DNA of 64,000 bases from Druceiella hillmani (Eukaryota; Arthropoda; Insecta; Lepidoptera; Hepialidae): the NCBI GenBank assembly GCA_039881145.1, contig JAYKKI010000008.1, positions 29,618,501 through 29,682,500 of the forward strand, read 5' to 3'. The first letter of the stretch is position 1. Each line of letters opens with the position of its first letter. Below are positions 62,031 through 64,000 of this stretch, in pieces. A model generated the notes under the pieces. That model was not told the DNA's origin, did no database searches, and was given only the letters and a program-made list of their open reading frames with translations. The position numbers were made by a program, and so were the translations under genes.

Positions 62031-63910
62031 ACCAAATCAAATATAACTTCTATATATTCTTTATATGTAAAAGCCAGGAGAAATAACCACCGCCAAATCT
62101 CTTGACGGAAATTATTAGGAAATAACTTGACAAATCACAGCATTTTTATGAGATGCCTTTGAAATGTGAGGTGGTCATCGATAATCATACCAAGATCACG
62201 CAAATATGACATTACTTTCAAGGATTGATACATTTAGCTATATAAGTCAGACATTTTCTCGTATTTCCTTGGACACTAAATCGATACCACATTGGAACAA
62301 GTTCTATCAGACCGATTAACTGTCTATACCCAATAAGTTTTCGTATTCATCAAATTAACAGTATAAAGTAAACTATCAATAATAAATAACTCACAAATAT
62401 TTTTAAAATAAAAAATCTGACGATTTTACATTAAATTTAATTTCTATATTTTTTCTTTCAACATTTCGTTGATTAAAATAAATATTTTGACACTACGTGG
62501 TTTTACACTCAAATATGATTTAATTTGAAAATAAATTACTACCCCGCCAAAAGTTTATGATTAAATAAATGTTCTATTATTGTAAACTCTATTCCTAAGG
62601 ATGCTTACCCTAAAATATTTTACGTTCTAATAATGTTCATATCAAAAAATATTATTAATAATTCGCAAAATCCATCAAAATATAAATAAAAAACTATAAT
62701 AACTATTAAGTACTAACAAATTATTTTTCTTAAATCGCTAATATGCTCAAAAATTATTTCCTTAAAACAATCAGAACAATTTAAAAACTGGTTGCCGAAA
62801 CTTCATATTATAATACCACGGAAGATATTTTACTATATATATCGTAGTTCTCCGACTGATCATCTTACTAGAAAATAAGAAGTACCCAAGTGGTTCGTAT
62901 CACGGTTACATTAATAAGAAACGAGTTCCATCGTTATTACGAAAAATCGCTTCTTTTGCAGATAATCGTATTTAGGAGGATTGGCCATGTACATTACGCA
63001 ATTTGGTTCTTCACGTACATTTTATTATCAATATAATCTAGGAGAACAAGCACTCCAACCTGAGTTCGAGTTCACAGGTTGGAAAAAAATGATTATGTTC
63101 CGTCATCTTCAAGTAATTGAAGCATCGAGATCAATATAATTAATATCTCCTCGGATCGGCTTGTAACTGTATCTACCCCAAATCTATATTTACAAAGTAA
63201 CGAGTCTGTCTATGGATCTTTATAGTATTACATACAGAATAACAGACAAAAAGATAAACCAGTGCTTGTGAAGATACTGAACTCTATATAATTTTAAGCC
63301 TCAGCAGTCTATTAGCAGTAAATGAAACAAAAAGTATCACTAGATTCAATAAAAATACCACTACGCTTTCAAGAGTATTACTAAAGAGTAAGAGAGTAAT
63401 AAGTAAATATTACTAAAGAGTTGTAAAAAGTCGCTCTATATCTATTTATATTTATAAAACTACTTTCTCCCATGTTTTCCATAATTTTTTTTAATTTCAT
63501 CTTGATATTTTCCCCCTTATAATCTTCAGTGATTAAATTTCCGCTGCGATGTCTTTAAAATATTTTTACGTTCTCCTTTATACACGGTATTCATAGAAAG
63601 ATTTTTGCTAAGTAAATTTTAGATAACGAAATATAAACGACTTTCTTACGCAAAAGCGCGTTCCGTGTATTAATTTACATTTTACTTTCATTTGCTAAAA
63701 TAAGAAAATATTTAAAACTTTTATGTGAAAACTTATAAATAATATATATTCAATTGAAGAATTATAAAAGTGGACAAAAACGAACGTTCCAAGTGAAAAA
63801 GCTCAAATTTTAACTGTCCTTCTAAGTAATTATTACATGCTTTTCCACATTACGTACATATTACTTTCTTCAATCCATTAATTTAGCTATTTTTTATTAA
63901 GTTTACTTCA
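62031..63910. other. AT-rich sequence, nothing recognised
   Basis: No gene, RNA or repeat family is evident. Confidence 0.45.
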
Positions 63911-64000
63911 TTGAATATATTTGGCGTAAATTTTGTAGAAATTCATTATTCACAATGAAATGAAACTACGTGATGTAGTATTATTTCTACTTTCTTTAAT
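63911..64000. mobile_element. Foldback MITE, copy 5 (cut by window end)
   Basis: Complete left terminus 'TTGAATATATTTGGCG', then 'TTTTGTAGAAATTCATTATT' and 'GAAACTACGTGATGTAGTAT', reaching 'TTCTACTTTCTTTAAT' at the window edge. Confidence 0.85.

Noticed and set aside
61742..62046. Two overlapping frames reading FSYVRVFIRA repeats, at first sight a repeat protein
   Set aside because: They come from a 16-bp minisatellite with mixed 15/16-bp units. Two frames being open at once shows it is the array, not selection.

Overview
The window reads as nuclear DNA of an insect, most likely a moth or butterfly. It is strongly AT-rich, has no long open reading frames and no bacterial-style gene packing. 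It is full of (TA)n tracts and decayed transposable elements, including several copies of a repeat (ends near 'GGAACCCTTATA' followed by 'GTCCGTCTGTC'-type sequence) that I associate with Lepidoptera. The species cannot be named from the sequence. No complete protein-coding gene can be assigned with confidence: the window looks like a gene-poor intergenic or long-intron region.

The best gene evidence is on the minus strand at 10.2-10.4 kb. There a GC-rich island holds a start codon, a signal-peptide-like hydrophobic stretch and a perfect 5' splice site (GTAAGT), with a good acceptor at the upstream edge of the island. A second CpG-rich, TATA-containing island at 12.8-13.2 kb could supply the promoter and a non-coding first exon. 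A weaker two-exon candidate lies on the plus strand (TATA at 32.68 kb, start at 32.77 kb, donor at 32.906 kb, phase-compatible acceptor and last exon at 35.34-35.53 kb). A short signal-peptide-like ORF sits at 41.4-41.5 kb on the minus strand.

Mobile-element content: a broken mariner transposase at 39.65-40.45 kb (HTH region and all three catalytic-motif regions recognisable) and a more decayed one at 18.3-18.7 kb; the C-terminal end of a non-LTR retrotransposon at 38.4-38.8 kb running into a (TA)n tract; five copies or half-copies of a foldback MITE (3.1, 25.9, 45.1, 55.3 and 63.9 kb), one carrying an internal 55-bp tandem array; two near-complete and four partial copies of the lepidopteran-type repeat; a tRNA-derived SINE piece at 46.8 kb; and a possible solo LTR at 35.7-36.1 kb. 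Eleven sizeable (TA)n tracts and several minisatellites or perfect hairpins are scattered throughout.

Between these lie GC-richer islands without coding potential (0.7, 3.8, 19.9, 31.6, 34.7, 43.7, 47.6, 49.6, 55.9, 57.3, 58.1 and 60.7-61.1 kb), the most plausible cis-regulatory elements. The 60.9-61.1 kb island carries four RUNX-type motifs. I found no clearly new biological system. The points most worth checking are the signal-peptide exon and its promoter, the foldback MITE family, and the long perfect hairpins.
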